DNA from: Terasakiella magnetica
GTDB taxonomy: Bacteria > Pseudomonadota > Alphaproteobacteria > Rhodospirillales > Magnetospirillaceae
Assembly (NCBI GenBank): GCA_902729415.1
Contig: CACVCF010000135.1
Coordinates: 1 to 64,000 of the forward strand
Length of the DNA stretch: 64,000 bases
Reading direction: 5' to 3'
The stretch's first letter is position 1, and each line of letters opens with the position of its first letter. Of this stretch, positions 44,716 through 53,730 are shown one piece after another. Position numbers and translations under genes: made by a program. The notes beneath the pieces were generated by a model. The model saw only the letters and a list, made by a program, of their open reading frames with translations. It made no database searches and had not been told where the DNA came from.

Positions 44716-45186
44716 ATGAAGTGTGGACTTTCCTTTGCCCTTGTCCTGCTGCTGAGCGCCTGCGCTGGCAAGGACGAGATTGTAACCGCCTTGCCGCCGG
44801 GTTATGTCAGCAACGCGGTCGAAATCGTGGCGCAGGCCGATTGGTCTTCACCCGAAACCGTCACCATGACCTTGGTTGATTATGAATTCCAGCCGTCGGA
44901 GCTGACCTTCCACCGCGATCGCCCGGTCCGGCTGGTGTTGGTCAACCCCACGACCACCGACCACTCCATGGTGTCGGAGCAGTTCTTCAAGGACATCGCC
45001 CTGAAGCAGGTGAGCAGCGGCGGTGCTGCGGTTGCGGGGCCATGGCTGAAAAAGGTGGTGGTGCCTGCCGGGCAGACCAAGGAAGTCTGGTTCGTTCCCG
45101 CCCGCTATGGCGCCTATAGTTTTGAATGCGACGTAACCGGCCATGCGGCCTTCGGCATGAGCGGCCTTGTCAACGTGGTGCCTTAG
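44716..45186 (+). CDS. Cupredoxin-like lipoprotein
   Basis: A 156-residue lipoprotein with lipobox LLSAC (C16). The mature domain is a cupredoxin: EYNFxP-like LVDYEFQPSELTF, then ligand candidates H83 (TTDHSM), C138 (FECDVTGH), H143 and M148 (FGMSG), a complete type-1 copper set (His, Cys, His, Met). It may be a periplasmic electron carrier or copper-handling protein. GGGAG seven bases before ATG 44716 favours this start over 44710. Confidence 0.85.
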   Translation: MKCGLSFALVLLLSACAGKDEIVTALPPGYVSNAVEIVAQADWSSPETVTMTLVDYEFQPSELTFHRDRPVRLVLVNPTTTDHSMVSEQFFKDIALKQVSSGGAAVAGPWLKKVVVPAGQTKEVWFVPARYGAYSFECDVTGHAAFGMSGLVNVVP

Positions 45187-45207
45187 CCGTTCGGTGGAGA
45201 AGCGATC

Positions 45208-45867
45208 ATGACCCTCGACGCCCTGATCTTCGATGTGGACGGAACCCTGGCCGAGACCGAGGAGGTCCACCGCCAGGCCTTCAACCGCGCCTTTTCCGAA
45301 GCCGGTCTTGACTGGCACTGGGACGGCGAGACCTATGGCGGCCTGCTCACGGTTTCGGGCGGCAAGGAGCGCATCCGCATGTTCTCGCCCGAATCCGACG
45401 ACGAACTGATCGGCAGGCTGCATCGCCGCAAGGTACAGCACTATACCTCCATGACCGCCTCGGGGGCGCTGGTACTGCGCCCCGGCATCGAGACCCTGAT
45501 CGCCGAGGCGCGGCGCGCTGGAATCCGGCTGGCCATCGCCACCACCAGCAGCCATGCCAGCGTTGACGCCTTGCTGGCCGAGCGTCTGGACTGGTTCGAC
45601 GTAGTGGTCTGTACCGAGGATGCGCCGGTCAAGAAGCCCGATCCTCAGGCCTATCTGGTGGCGCTGGAGCGGTTGAAGCTTGCCCCCGGCACGTGTCTGG
45701 CGGTAGAGGATTCCGGCAATGGCGTCCGCGCCGCCCGTTCCGCCGGTCTGGCGGTGGTGGTCTGCCGCAGCGCCTATACCGAGGGCGAGGATTTCAGCGG
45801 TGCCCTGGCGGTTTATCCCGACTTTTCCGCCGTCGGCCTCGGCGATCTCAAGGCCCTGCTGGGATGA
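45208..45867 (+). CDS. HAD-superfamily phosphatase, CbbY/Gph-like
   Basis: A 219-residue HAD hydrolase. Motif I FDVDGTLAETE (nucleophile D9, acid/base D11), motif II IATTS, motif III K near VKKPDPQAY, and motif IV AVEDSGNGVRAA are all present. The cap domain (about 15-85) with GGLLTVSGGKERI is that of CbbY/beta-phosphoglucomutase-type phosphatases. CbbY proteins dephosphorylate xylulose-1,5-bisphosphate in Calvin-cycle organisms; no Calvin gene is nearby here. ATGA overlap with the next gene. Confidence 0.88.
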   Translation: MTLDALIFDVDGTLAETEEVHRQAFNRAFSEAGLDWHWDGETYGGLLTVSGGKERIRMFSPESDDELIGRLHRRKVQHYTSMTASGALVLRPGIETLIAEARRAGIRLAIATTSSHASVDALLAERLDWFDVVVCTEDAPVKKPDPQAYLVALERLKLAPGTCLAVEDSGNGVRAARSAGLAVVVCRSAYTEGEDFSGALAVYPDFSAVGLGDLKALLG

Positions 45868-46490
45868 GCGACACGCTCGATCGCCTGATCGAGCGTGTCC
45901 ATGCCTGCCGCCTGTGTGCGGCGCATCTGCCCCATGGTCCGCGTCCGGTGCTGCGGGTGTCGGATACGGCCCGGCTGCTGATCGTCGGCCAGGCTCCCGG
46001 CACCAAGGTGCATGAGAGCGGCATTCCTTGGAACGACCGTTCCGGCGACCGCCTGCGCCAGTGGCTGGACCTTGCGCCCGAGACCTTCTACGACGGATCG
46101 CGCATCGCCATCCTGCCCACCGGGCTGTGCTATCCCGGTACCGATGCCAAGGGCGGCGACCTGCCGCCCCGGCCCGAATGCGCGCCGTTGTGGCATCCGC
46201 CGCTGCGCGCCCTGATGCCTGGCATCGAGTTGACCGTGCTGGTGGGCTCTTATGCCCAGGCCCATGGGCTGGGAGGGCGGCGCCAAGCCAGCCTGACCGA
46301 AACGGTCAAGGCGTGGCGCGATTACCTCCCCGATATTCTGGTGCTGCCGCATCCGTCGTGGCGGACTCAAGCCTGGGAGAAGAAGAATCCGTGGTTCGCC
46401 GTCGAATTGCTGCCCGAGGCGCGGCGCCGCATCGCGGCATTGCTGATGCCGTGGAAGCCTGCCGGGCGCCCGGCGATTGAGGGGCGTTAA
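45864..46490 (+). CDS. Uracil-DNA glycosylase superfamily protein
   Basis: A 208-residue protein of the UDG fold (PF03167 type). LLIVGQAPGTKVHESGIPWNDRSGDRLRQWL carries the GQAPG motif (uracil-pocket loop). ILPHPSWRTQAWEKKNPWF carries the H-P-S motif. It has a CRLC pair near the N-terminus but no clear four-cysteine cluster set, so it is not a standard family 4 enzyme. The substrate is uncertain. The start overlaps the HAD stop as ATGA. Confidence 0.82.
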   Translation: MSDTLDRLIERVHACRLCAAHLPHGPRPVLRVSDTARLLIVGQAPGTKVHESGIPWNDRSGDRLRQWLDLAPETFYDGSRIAILPTGLCYPGTDAKGGDLPPRPECAPLWHPPLRALMPGIELTVLVGSYAQAHGLGGRRQASLTETVKAWRDYLPDILVLPHPSWRTQAWEKKNPWFAVELLPEARRRIAALLMPWKPAGRPAIEGR

Positions 46491-46541
46491 AACGCACGCC
46501 ATCTTGCGGGGCGGGGCGGCTCGCCATATAGTTCGCTCATC

Positions 46542-47495
46542 ATGACAGACGCCCCATATCCGCACCGTCATCTCCTCGGCATCCAGGGTTTGGGGCCGAC
46601 CGAGATCACCGCTCTGCTCGACCTCGCCGACAGCTACGCCGAGCAGAATCGTTCCATCGACAAGCGCCAGAGCCTGTTGCGTGGCCGAACGGTCATCAAC
46701 TTGTTCTTCGAGAACTCGACCCGCACCCGCACCAGCTTCGAACTGGCGGGCAAGCGCCTGGGCGCCGACGTCATCAACATGCAATCGGCGGGCAGCAGCG
46801 TGCAGAAGGGCGAGACCCTGATCGATACCGCCATGACGCTCAACGCCATGCATCTCGACGTGCTGGTGGTGCGTCACCCGGATTCGGGCGCGGTCAAGCT
46901 GCTGTCGGAGAAGGTCAATTGCGCCGTCATCAACGGCGGCGACGGCAGCCACGAGCACCCGACCCAGGCGCTGCTCGACGCCTGCACCATCCGCCGCCGC
47001 AAGGGCCGTCTGGCCGGGCTGACCGTCGCCATCTGCGGTGATGTGCGCCACTCGCGGGTGGCGCGCTCGAATATCTATCTGCTCAACGCCATGGGGGCAC
47101 GGGTGCGGGTGATCGGGCCGCGCACCCTGGTGCCGTCGGGCCTCGACCGCATGGGGGTTGAGGTGTTTCACGATATGCGCAAGGGGCTGGACGACGTTGA
47201 CGTCATCATGATGCTGCGCATTCAGAACGAGCGCATGAAGGGCAACTTCATCCCTTCCATCCGCGAGTATTTTCACTTCTTCGGCCTCGACCGCGAGAAG
47301 CTGGGCCACGCCAAGCCCGATGCGGTGATCATGCATCCCGGCCCGATGAATCGCGGCGTCGAGATCGATTCCGACGTGGCCGACGATGTCGAGCGGTCGC
47401 TGATCCGCGAGCAGGTGGAGATGGGCGTCGCCGTGCGCATGGCCTGCCTCGACATGCTGACCCGGGGGCTGCCCCGTTCCAAAGGAGCCGTCTGA
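46542..47495 (+). CDS. pyrB: Aspartate carbamoyltransferase catalytic subunit
   Basis: A 317-residue enzyme for the second step of pyrimidine synthesis. The carbamoyl phosphate site [21 protein letters not shown], the HPTQALLD motif and the C-terminal aspartate-loop region [17 protein letters not shown] are intact. It is followed directly by a dihydroorotase-like gene whose start shares one base with the pyrB stop (TGATG). Confidence 0.97.
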   Translation: MTDAPYPHRHLLGIQGLGPTEITALLDLADSYAEQNRSIDKRQSLLRGRTVINLFFENSTRTRTSFELAGKRLGADVINMQSAGSSVQKGETLIDTAMTLNAMHLDVLVVRHPDSGAVKLLSEKVNCAVINGGDGSHEHPTQALLDACTIRRRKGRLAGLTVAICGDVRHSRVARSNIYLLNAMGARVRVIGPRTLVPSGLDRMGVEVFHDMRKGLDDVDVIMMLRIQNERMKGNFIPSIREYFHFFGLDREKLGHAKPDAVIMHPGPMNRGVEIDSDVADDVERSLIREQVEMGVAVRMACLDMLTRGLPRSKGAV

Positions 47496-48805
47496 TGGCC
47501 GCCCGCACCTCCACCGGTCTGGTGGCCTATATCAATGCCCGCCTGCTGGACCCGGCCACCGGCCTGGATGCCAGGGGGGCGCTGCTGACCAATGGCGAGA
47601 CCATCGCCGATGTCGGCCCCGGCCTGTTTCAGGGCGGGGTGCCTGCGGGCATGGAGGTGGTCGATTGTCAGGGATTGTGCCTTGCCCCCGGTCTGGTGGA
47701 CATCCGCGTCCAACTGCGCGAGCCGGGCGAGGAGCATAAGGAGACCCTGAAATCCGCCGGTGAAGCGGCGGTGGCGGGCGGCGTCACCTCGCTGGTCTGC
47801 CTGCCCAATACCACGCCGGTGATCGACGACGTGGCGACGGTGGAATTCGTCGCGCGCCGCGCCCGCAAGATCGGGCTGGCCAAGGTCTATCCTTACGCCG
47901 CCGCCACCAAGCAGACCGAGGGCAAGGAATTGTCCGAGATGGGCATGCTGGCCGAGGCCGGTGCCCTGGCCTTCACCGACGGCACCAAGGCCATCCGCAA
48001 CGCCCAGGTAATGCGCCGGGCGCTGTCTTACGCCGCCACCTTCGGCCTTTTGATCGTCCAGCACCCGGAAGAGCCCTCGCTGGCCGAGGGCGGCATGATG
48101 AACGAGGGCGAGATCGCCACCCGCATGGGGCTGTCGGGGATTCCGGTGGCCGCCGAGGTCATCATGCTGGAGCGCGACCTGCGGCTGGTGGAGATCACCG
48201 GCGGGCGCTATCACGCCGCCCATGTCGCCACCGCCGAGGGGATCGAGGTCATCCGCCGCGCCAAGGCCAAGGGCCTGAAGGTCACCTGCGACACTGCCCC
48301 GCCTTATTTCGCCTTGAACGAGATGGCGGTGGGCGATTACCGCACCTTCGCCAAGCTGTCGCCGCCGTTGCGTTCCGAAAGCGACCGTCAGGCGGTGGTG
48401 GCGGGGCTCAAGGACGGCACCATCGACGCCATCGCCTCGGATCACGCCCCCCAGGACCAGGATTCCAAGCGGGTTCCCTTCGCCGCGGCCGAGTTCGGTG
48501 GCGTCGGCCTCGAAACCCTGCTGCCCATCAGTCTGGAGCTGGTCCATAACGGTCATCTTGGGCTGGTGCAGGCCTTGAGACTCATCACCTCGGCCCCCGC
48601 CGATATTCTCGGCCTGCCCGCCGGAAGGCTGAAAGTGGGGGCGGCGGCCGATCTGGTGCTGTTCGATCCCGAACGCGGCTGGAAGGTCGCGGCCAAGAAA
48701 TTCCACTCCAAGTCCAAGAATTCGCCCTTCGACGACCGCCCGGTCCAGGGCCTCGTCCGCCGCACCGTGGTGGATGGGCGCACGGTGTATGTGAATGATG
48801 TCTAA
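47495..48805 (+). CDS. Dihydroorotase homologue lacking metal-ligand histidines (PyrC')
   Basis: A 436-residue amidohydrolase-fold protein of the dihydroorotase type, coupled to pyrB. The usual metal motif D-x-H-x-H reads D69-I70-R71-V72-Q73 here (codons at 47705-47713). The TPHH segment is replaced by APPYF and the DHAPH motif by DHAPQ. The fold-defining regions LCLAPGLVD, VCLPNTTPVIDD, QHPEEPSLAEGGMMNEGE, SPPLRSE and SKSKNSPFD remain. Such homologues exist in other bacteria as non-catalytic partners of ATCase. A true PyrC must be encoded elsewhere. Confidence 0.92.
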   Translation: MAARTSTGLVAYINARLLDPATGLDARGALLTNGETIADVGPGLFQGGVPAGMEVVDCQGLCLAPGLVDIRVQLREPGEEHKETLKSAGEAAVAGGVTSLVCLPNTTPVIDDVATVEFVARRARKIGLAKVYPYAAATKQTEGKELSEMGMLAEAGALAFTDGTKAIRNAQVMRRALSYAATFGLLIVQHPEEPSLAEGGMMNEGEIATRMGLSGIPVAAEVIMLERDLRLVEITGGRYHAAHVATAEGIEVIRRAKAKGLKVTCDTAPPYFALNEMAVGDYRTFAKLSPPLRSESDRQAVVAGLKDGTIDAIASDHAPQDQDSKRVPFAAAEFGGVGLETLLPISLELVHNGHLGLVQALRLITSAPADILGLPAGRLKVGAAADLVLFDPERGWKVAAKKFHSKSKNSPFDDRPVQGLVRRTVVDGRTVYVNDV

Positions 48806-49421
48806 TAACGGTTTGCTGGTTCCCCTGGTTCTCGGCCTGGCTGCCCTGGGCGGCTATCTGCTGGGCAGCGTCCCCTTCGGGCTGGTGCTGACGCGCCTGG
48901 CCGGGCTGGGCGATATCCGCGCCATTGGCTCGGGCAATATCGGCGCCACCAACGTGCTGCGTACCGGGCATAAAGGCTTGGCGCTGGCGACCTTGCTGCT
49001 GGACGGCGGCAAGGGCGCCATCGCCGCCGGGCTGGCCTACTGGCTGGCCGGTCAGCCGACCATGCTGGTGGCTGCCTTCTTTGCGGTGCTGGGGCATAAT
49101 TTCCCGGTCTGGCTGGGCTTCAAGGGCGGCAAGGGGGTGGCGACCACCTTCGGCACCCTGGTGGCGGTGTCGTGGCCGGTGGGGCTGGCCTGTTGTGGCA
49201 CCTGGATTGTGACGGCGGCATTGTTCCGCTTCTCGTCGCTGTCGGCCCTGGTGGCTTTGGCGCTGTCGCCGGGTTTCGCGCTTTATTTCGCCGGGCCGGA
49301 CACCGCCATGGTGGCGGCGGGGCTGGCGGTGTTGGGCTTTTACCGCCACAAGGCCAATATCATCCGTCTGATCCGGGGCGAGGAACCCCGCATCGGCGGG
49401 AAGAAAAAAGCGGCAGACTAA
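48795..49421 (+). CDS. plsY: Acyl-phosphate:glycerol-3-phosphate acyltransferase PlsY
   Basis: A 208-residue integral membrane acyltransferase that makes lysophosphatidic acid from acyl-phosphate. Five membrane helices are visible and the three PlsY motifs are intact: YLLGSVPFGLVL, GSGNIGATNVLR (with the Gly-Asn phosphate loop), and GHNFPVWLGFKGGKGVAT. It overlaps the end of the dihydroorotase homologue by 11 bp and, at its own 3' end, the convergent MFS gene by 62 bp. Confidence 0.96.
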   Translation: MMSNNGLLVPLVLGLAALGGYLLGSVPFGLVLTRLAGLGDIRAIGSGNIGATNVLRTGHKGLALATLLLDGGKGAIAAGLAYWLAGQPTMLVAAFFAVLGHNFPVWLGFKGGKGVATTFGTLVAVSWPVGLACCGTWIVTAALFRFSSLSALVALALSPGFALYFAGPDTAMVAAGLAVLGFYRHKANIIRLIRGEEPRIGGKKKAAD

Positions 49422-50532
49422 GCAGCATCCCGCCAAAGGCCACGAAGCCCGCCGCCATCAGCAACGCCGGACCCCAGCCGCCCTTGGCCGCGATCCAGGC
49501 GGCCAGAACCGGGCCGATGATCTGCCCCACTCCGAACACGCCGGTCAGCCAGCCCATGGTGCGGGCGGGATTGCCCGGTGTGATGGCACGGCCCATGGCC
49601 AGGGCGACGCCGACGATGCCGAGAAAGGTGCCGCCATACATCACCGCCCCCAGCAGCACCACCGCCGGATGGCTGGAAAAGGCGGGCAGGGCGACGCCCA
49701 CCGCCTGAACGGTATGGGCGATGATCAAGGTGGCGAGCGGGCCTTTGCGTTCGGACAGCCATGACCATCCTGCCGCTGAGGGCAGGGCTGCCATGCCCAC
49801 CAGCACCCAGGACAGATTGGCGACGTCTTCCAGCCCCGGCGTGGCCTTGACCACGGCGACCAGGAAGGTGCCGGTGACGATATAGCCCAGTCCCTCGCAG
49901 AAATAGGCGCAAGCCAGCAGCGTCATGGGATAATCCATGGGCTTGGGTGGCGGCGCGCTGGCCGAAGGCTGGTGGGGATGGGCGGCCTTCAGCACCGGCC
50001 AGGCGATGGCGGTAAACAGAGCGGCCATGGCGGCGGTTACGACCCAGGCGGCGTTGGAGCCATAGCCGGCAGCAATTTTGCCCACCACCAGACCCGCCAT
50101 GATGATGCCCAGGCCGACGCCGCCGAAATGCAGCCCCGACCAGCGGGCATGCCCGGCCTGGGCCAAGAGCGGCAAAATCAAAGCGGAAGCCAGAACGAAG
50201 ATCCAGCCCGACGCGATTCCGGCCAGCAGCCGCAAGACATTCCATACCAGCATGGAACCGGTCAGCGGCATCAGGGCCAGGCTCACCAGCAGGGCGATGA
50301 ATCCCAGGGTCAAAATCCGGTGCCGCCCGGCATCGCTGGTGACCCAGCCGGCGGTAAAGGCGCCGATCAGATAGCCGACATTGTTGGAGGCGGCCAGCCA
50401 GCCGCTGCCCTGGGCGTCGAAGCCGAACTCGGCCTGCATCACCGGCAGGATGGGGGTGAAGGCAAAGCGTCCCAGCCCCAGCGCCACGGCGCAGGACAGG
50501 AGGCCGCCGACAAGAAGGCGCAGGCTGCTCAT
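49360..50532 (-). CDS. MFS transporter, YbfB/YjiJ type
   Basis: A 390-residue transporter with twelve predicted helices. The N-terminus LGLGRFAFTPILPVMQAEFGF and GYLIGAFTAGW are typical of YbfB/YjiJ-type MFS proteins; the substrate is unknown. Start MSSLRLLV at 50532. The C-terminal tail (FSSRRCGVPRPGSDG) is encoded by sequence overlapping the 3' end of plsY on the other strand, an unusually long convergent overlap (62 bp). Confidence 0.88.
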   Translation of the reverse strand: MSSLRLLVGGLLSCAVALGLGRFAFTPILPVMQAEFGFDAQGSGWLAASNNVGYLIGAFTAGWVTSDAGRHRILTLGFIALLVSLALMPLTGSMLVWNVLRLLAGIASGWIFVLASALILPLLAQAGHARWSGLHFGGVGLGIIMAGLVVGKIAAGYGSNAAWVVTAAMAALFTAIAWPVLKAAHPHQPSASAPPPKPMDYPMTLLACAYFCEGLGYIVTGTFLVAVVKATPGLEDVANLSWVLVGMAALPSAAGWSWLSERKGPLATLIIAHTVQAVGVALPAFSSHPAVVLLGAVMYGGTFLGIVGVALAMGRAITPGNPARTMGWLTGVFGVGQIIGPVLAAWIAAKGGWGPALLMAAGFVAFGGMLLSLPLFSSRRCGVPRPGSDG

Positions 50533-50655
50533 GGCCCTAAGGATGCCTGGAGGCAGGACAGGGCTCAAGCCCCATCACGCCGGTATCACTTGAGTTGGCG
50601 CCAGATACCTGCTCTAACGGCAAGCGAACAATACGCAAGGCAAGGAGTTTGGGTC

Positions 50656-51132
50656 ATGGGTAAGGTCGTCGCCAAGGATATGGTGGTCACCCTCGCTTAT
50701 CAGGTCAGCGATGCGGACGGAGAATTGGTCGATGCCGGCAACGAGCCCTTGACCTATCTGCATGGCGGATACGAAGACCTGTTTCCCAAGCTTGAAGCGG
50801 CTTTGGACGGCAAGGCCGTCGGCGAGACCGTCACCGTCCGGCTGGAGCCGGCCGAGTCCTTCGGCGAATACGATGCCGATCTGGTTCAGATGGAAGACGT
50901 CGCCTCCTTCCCGCCGGGCATTGAAGTGGGAATGCAGTTCGAAGGCGCTCCCGCCGATGGCGACGACGAAGACGAATCCCAGCTGTTCACCGTCACTCAT
51001 ATTGAAGACGGCAAGGCGATTCTCGACGGGAATCACCCGCTGGCCGGAATGGTCCTGGTGTTCACCTGCACCGTCAGCACCATCCGTCCCGCCACCGCGG
51101 CCGAAATCGCCGAGGAATGCCCCGCCGATTAG
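50656..51132 (+). CDS. FKBP-type peptidyl-prolyl isomerase, SlyD-like
   Basis: A 158-residue protein: FKBP half-domain strands KDMVVTLAYQVSDADGELVDAGNEPLTYLHG, the inserted IF (insert-in-flap) chaperone domain (about 70-120) and the final FKBP strands GMVLVFTCTVSTI. Unlike E. coli SlyD, it has no His/Cys-rich metal tail. Probably a cytosolic folding isomerase. AAGGAG lies 8 bases before the ATG, which sets the start. Confidence 0.92.
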   Translation: MGKVVAKDMVVTLAYQVSDADGELVDAGNEPLTYLHGGYEDLFPKLEAALDGKAVGETVTVRLEPAESFGEYDADLVQMEDVASFPPGIEVGMQFEGAPADGDDEDESQLFTVTHIEDGKAILDGNHPLAGMVLVFTCTVSTIRPATAAEIAEECPAD

Positions 51133-51160
51133 AGCCGCGAGCCCTAAAGGCTGTTTCGCC

Positions 51161-51625
51161 CTATTCCTGGAATTCGATCTTGCCGCCGGGCAGGAGATAA
51201 AGCACCAGGGCGCGCCCCCCCTTGACGGTGGGGCGATGGGCGGAGTTGGGGCCATAGACGCACCAGCCCTTGCCCTTGCCATCAAAGCGGGCGGGCTGGT
51301 CCACCGGCATGATCAGACAGATTTCACCATCGGGGTGGCGGTGCAGCGGGCCGACGATCTCGGTCAGGTCCACCACATCGACGCTGAGGTCGCGGCTTGC
51401 GGGGGTGGCCTCGATCACCCGGCCAAAGCGACGGCCAGGCCCGCCTTGGGCGCACATCCAGCCCGCCGCGATGGCGGCATGACAGGCCGATTCAACGGTC
51501 TTGATCGCGGGACTGTCGGCGGGAAAATTCTGGTTCAGGCTGTCGGCCAAGGCCCGATCCACCGCCTTGTCGGCGATGAAGTCGATGACCGGGGCCATGA
51601 GGGCGGCAAAAGCGGTCTGATCCAT
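51161..51625 (-). CDS. DUF4863 family protein
   Basis: A 154-residue protein. The C-terminal part is cupin-like: VGPLHRHPDGEICLIMP (metal-ligand His/Glu pattern), KGWCVYGPNSAHRPTVKGGRALVLYLLPGGKIEF. DUF4863 includes 4-hydroxylaminobenzoate lyases of nitroaromatic degradation, but the chorismate-synthase context here makes that role uncertain. ATG at 51625 shares a base with the aroC stop (TGATG), so it is coupled to fabI-aroC. Confidence 0.8.
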   Translation of the reverse strand: MDQTAFAALMAPVIDFIADKAVDRALADSLNQNFPADSPAIKTVESACHAAIAAGWMCAQGGPGRRFGRVIEATPASRDLSVDVVDLTEIVGPLHRHPDGEICLIMPVDQPARFDGKGKGWCVYGPNSAHRPTVKGGRALVLYLLPGGKIEFQE

Positions 51626-52716
51626 CAAAATCCTCCCGATTGAGCCCTGAACCGCAGCAGGTGGTCGGCCAGGGTGCAGGCCATCATGGCTTCGGCCACC
51701 GGCACGGCGCGGATGGCGACACAAGGATCATGGCGGCCCTTGGTCGAGACCTCGACCTCCGCACCGTGGGCATCGACGCTTTTCTTGGGGGTGAGGATGG
51801 AACTGGTGGGTTTGACCGCCAGACGCACCACCACATCCTGGCCGGTGGAGATGCCGCCGAGAATGCCGCCTGCCCGGTTGGACAGGAAGTTGACCTTGCC
51901 GTCGGCACCCATGCGCATTTCGTCGGCGTTGTCCTCGCCGGTCAGGGCGGCGGCGTCGAATCCGGCGCCGATCTCGACGCCCTTGACGGCGTTGATGCTC
52001 ATCATCGCCTTGGCGAGGTCGGCGTCGAGCTTGTCATAGACCGGCGCGCCCAGGCCCACCGGCACGCCCTCGGCCACCACTTCGACGATGCCGCCGATGG
52101 ACGAGCCCGCCTTGCGGATACCGTCGAGATAGCCTTCCCAGTGTTGGGCGGCCGCGGCATCGGGGCACCAGAAGGGGTTGGTCCGGGTCTCGGCCCAATC
52201 CCAGCGGGTGCGGTCGATGGCGTGCGGCCCCATCTGGACCATGGCGCCGCGCAGGCTGACGCCGCCCGGTACCAGGGCGTTGAGCACCGCCCGCGCTACC
52301 GCGCCCGCCGCCACCCGCATGGCGGTTTCCCGTGCCGAGGAGCGTCCGCCACCGCGATAGTCGCGGATGCCGTATTTCTGCTGATAGACCCAATCGGCGT
52401 GGCCGGGACGGTAGGTGTCCTTGATGTCGCCGTAATCCTTGGAGCGCTGGTCGGTGTTTTCGATCAGGAGGCCGATGGGGGTGCCGGTGGTCAGGCCTTC
52501 GAACACCCCGGACAGGATCTTGACCTCGTCGGCTTCGCGCCGCTGGGTGGTGAAGCGGTTCTGGCCGGGCTTGCGCTGATCCAGCCAAACCTGAATATCG
52601 GCCTCGGAAAGCGGAATGCGCGACGGGACGCCATCGACCACGCATCCGATCGCCGGACCATGGCTTTCGCCGAAGGTAGTGAAGCGGAACAGGTGGCCGA
52701 AGGCGTTGCCCGACAT
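51625..52716 (-). CDS. aroC: Chorismate synthase
   Basis: A 363-residue enzyme, FMN-dependent, that converts EPSP to chorismate at the end of the shikimate pathway. Signatures: [17 protein letters not shown] at the N-terminus, [22 protein letters not shown], and [29 protein letters not shown]. It lies 6 bp after fabI, forming the fabI-aroC-DUF4863 operon. Confidence 0.97.
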   Translation of the reverse strand: MSGNAFGHLFRFTTFGESHGPAIGCVVDGVPSRIPLSEADIQVWLDQRKPGQNRFTTQRREADEVKILSGVFEGLTTGTPIGLLIENTDQRSKDYGDIKDTYRPGHADWVYQQKYGIRDYRGGGRSSARETAMRVAAGAVARAVLNALVPGGVSLRGAMVQMGPHAIDRTRWDWAETRTNPFWCPDAAAAQHWEGYLDGIRKAGSSIGGIVEVVAEGVPVGLGAPVYDKLDADLAKAMMSINAVKGVEIGAGFDAAALTGEDNADEMRMGADGKVNFLSNRAGGILGGISTGQDVVVRLAVKPTSSILTPKKSVDAHGAEVEVSTKGRHDPCVAIRAVPVAEAMMACTLADHLLRFRAQSGGF

Positions 52717-52722
52717 GATGCC

Positions 52723-53535
52723 TCAGACCACCGCGATATCGGGGGCATCCACCGCCTTCATGCCGACCACGTGATAGCCGCAATCCACATGATGGGTCTC
52801 GCCCGATACGCCACTGGACAGATTGGACAGCAAATAGAGACCGGCGCCGCCGATATCTTCCAAGGTGACGTTGCGCTTCAGGGGGCTGTTGTACTGGTTC
52901 CACTTCAAGATATAGCGGAAATCGCCGATGCCCGAAGCCGCCAGGGTCTTGATGGGACCGGCGGACAGGGCGTTGACGCGGATGTTCTGGGCGCCGAGGT
53001 CGACGGCGAGATAGCGCACGCTGGCTTCCAGCGCCGCCTTGCAGACGCCCATGACGTTGTAGTGGGGCATCACCCGTTCGGCGCCATAGTAGGTCAGCGT
53101 CAGCAGCGAGCCGCCGTCGGGCATGATGGCCGAGGCCCGGCGCGCCACCGAGGTGAACGAGAACACCGAGATGTGCATGGAGGTCAGGAAGTTCTGCAGG
53201 CTGGTATCGGCATAACGGCCGCGCAGCTCGTCCTTATCGGAATAGCCGATGGCGTGGATCACGAAGTCCAGCTTTCCCCATTCCTTTTCGATGGTGGTGA
53301 ACACGGCATCGATGGAGGCCTCGTCCGAGACGTCGCAAGGCAGGACCAGGGATGACCCGACGCTTTCCGCCAGGGGACGCACGCGCTTTTCCAGCGCATC
53401 GCCCTGATAGGTGAAGGCCAACTCGGCCCCTTGCGCGCGCGCGGCCTGGGCGATACCCCAGGCGATGGAGCGGTCATTGGCGACGCCCATGACAAGACCC
53501 TTCTTGCCGGCCATCAGGGGAGCGGGAGCGGTCAT
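52723..53535 (-). CDS. fabI: Enoyl-[acyl-carrier-protein] reductase FabI
   Basis: A 270-residue NADH-dependent reductase of fatty acid elongation. The cofactor motif is the FabI form GVANDRSIAWGIA. The catalytic Tyr and Lys are in YYGAERVMPHYNVMGVCKAAL, and the substrate-loop proline motif SAGPIKTLAASGI is present. It heads the operon with aroC. Its upstream gap (53536-53723) holds a 24-bp palindrome. Confidence 0.97.
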   Translation of the reverse strand: MTAPAPLMAGKKGLVMGVANDRSIAWGIAQAARAQGAELAFTYQGDALEKRVRPLAESVGSSLVLPCDVSDEASIDAVFTTIEKEWGKLDFVIHAIGYSDKDELRGRYADTSLQNFLTSMHISVFSFTSVARRASAIMPDGGSLLTLTYYGAERVMPHYNVMGVCKAALEASVRYLAVDLGAQNIRVNALSAGPIKTLAASGIGDFRYILKWNQYNSPLKRNVTLEDIGGAGLYLLSNLSSGVSGETHHVDCGYHVVGMKAVDAPDIAVV

Positions 53536-53662
53536 GTAGTCCTCATCTAAACGGAAGTGACAAATGGCGAAGGCCGCACGGGGCGGCGGCCTCCTTCATA
53601 CACCAAAGACGGAACAGGGCAAAGCCCAGCGCTTAGAGCCGGATGCTTTAAGATTGAATCGC

Positions 53663-53686
53663 TCAGCTATTCGGCCGAAAAGCTGA
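53663..53686. promoter_or_regulatory. Long palindrome upstream of fabI
   Basis: TCAGCT-A-TTCGG/CCGAA-A-AGCTGA, a 24-bp near-perfect palindrome with one A/A mismatch, sits 128 bp upstream of the fabI start. Copies of TTGAATC flank it at 53654 and 53694, 40 bp apart. It could be an operator for the fabI operon or a cruciform. Confidence 0.4.
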
Positions 53687-53711
53687 ATCCGTCTTGAATC
53701 AACATGTTAGA

Positions 53712-53730
53712 GGGCTATTCGGCCTAGCCC
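53712..53730 (-). terminator. Hairpin overlapping the stop codon of the CBS gene
   Basis: GGGCTA (53712-53717), a TTCGGCC loop, TAGCCC (53725-53730). The stop TAG of the CBS-domain gene lies within it. It shares GCTATTCGGCC with the fabI upstream palindrome. No U-tract follows. Confidence 0.4.
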
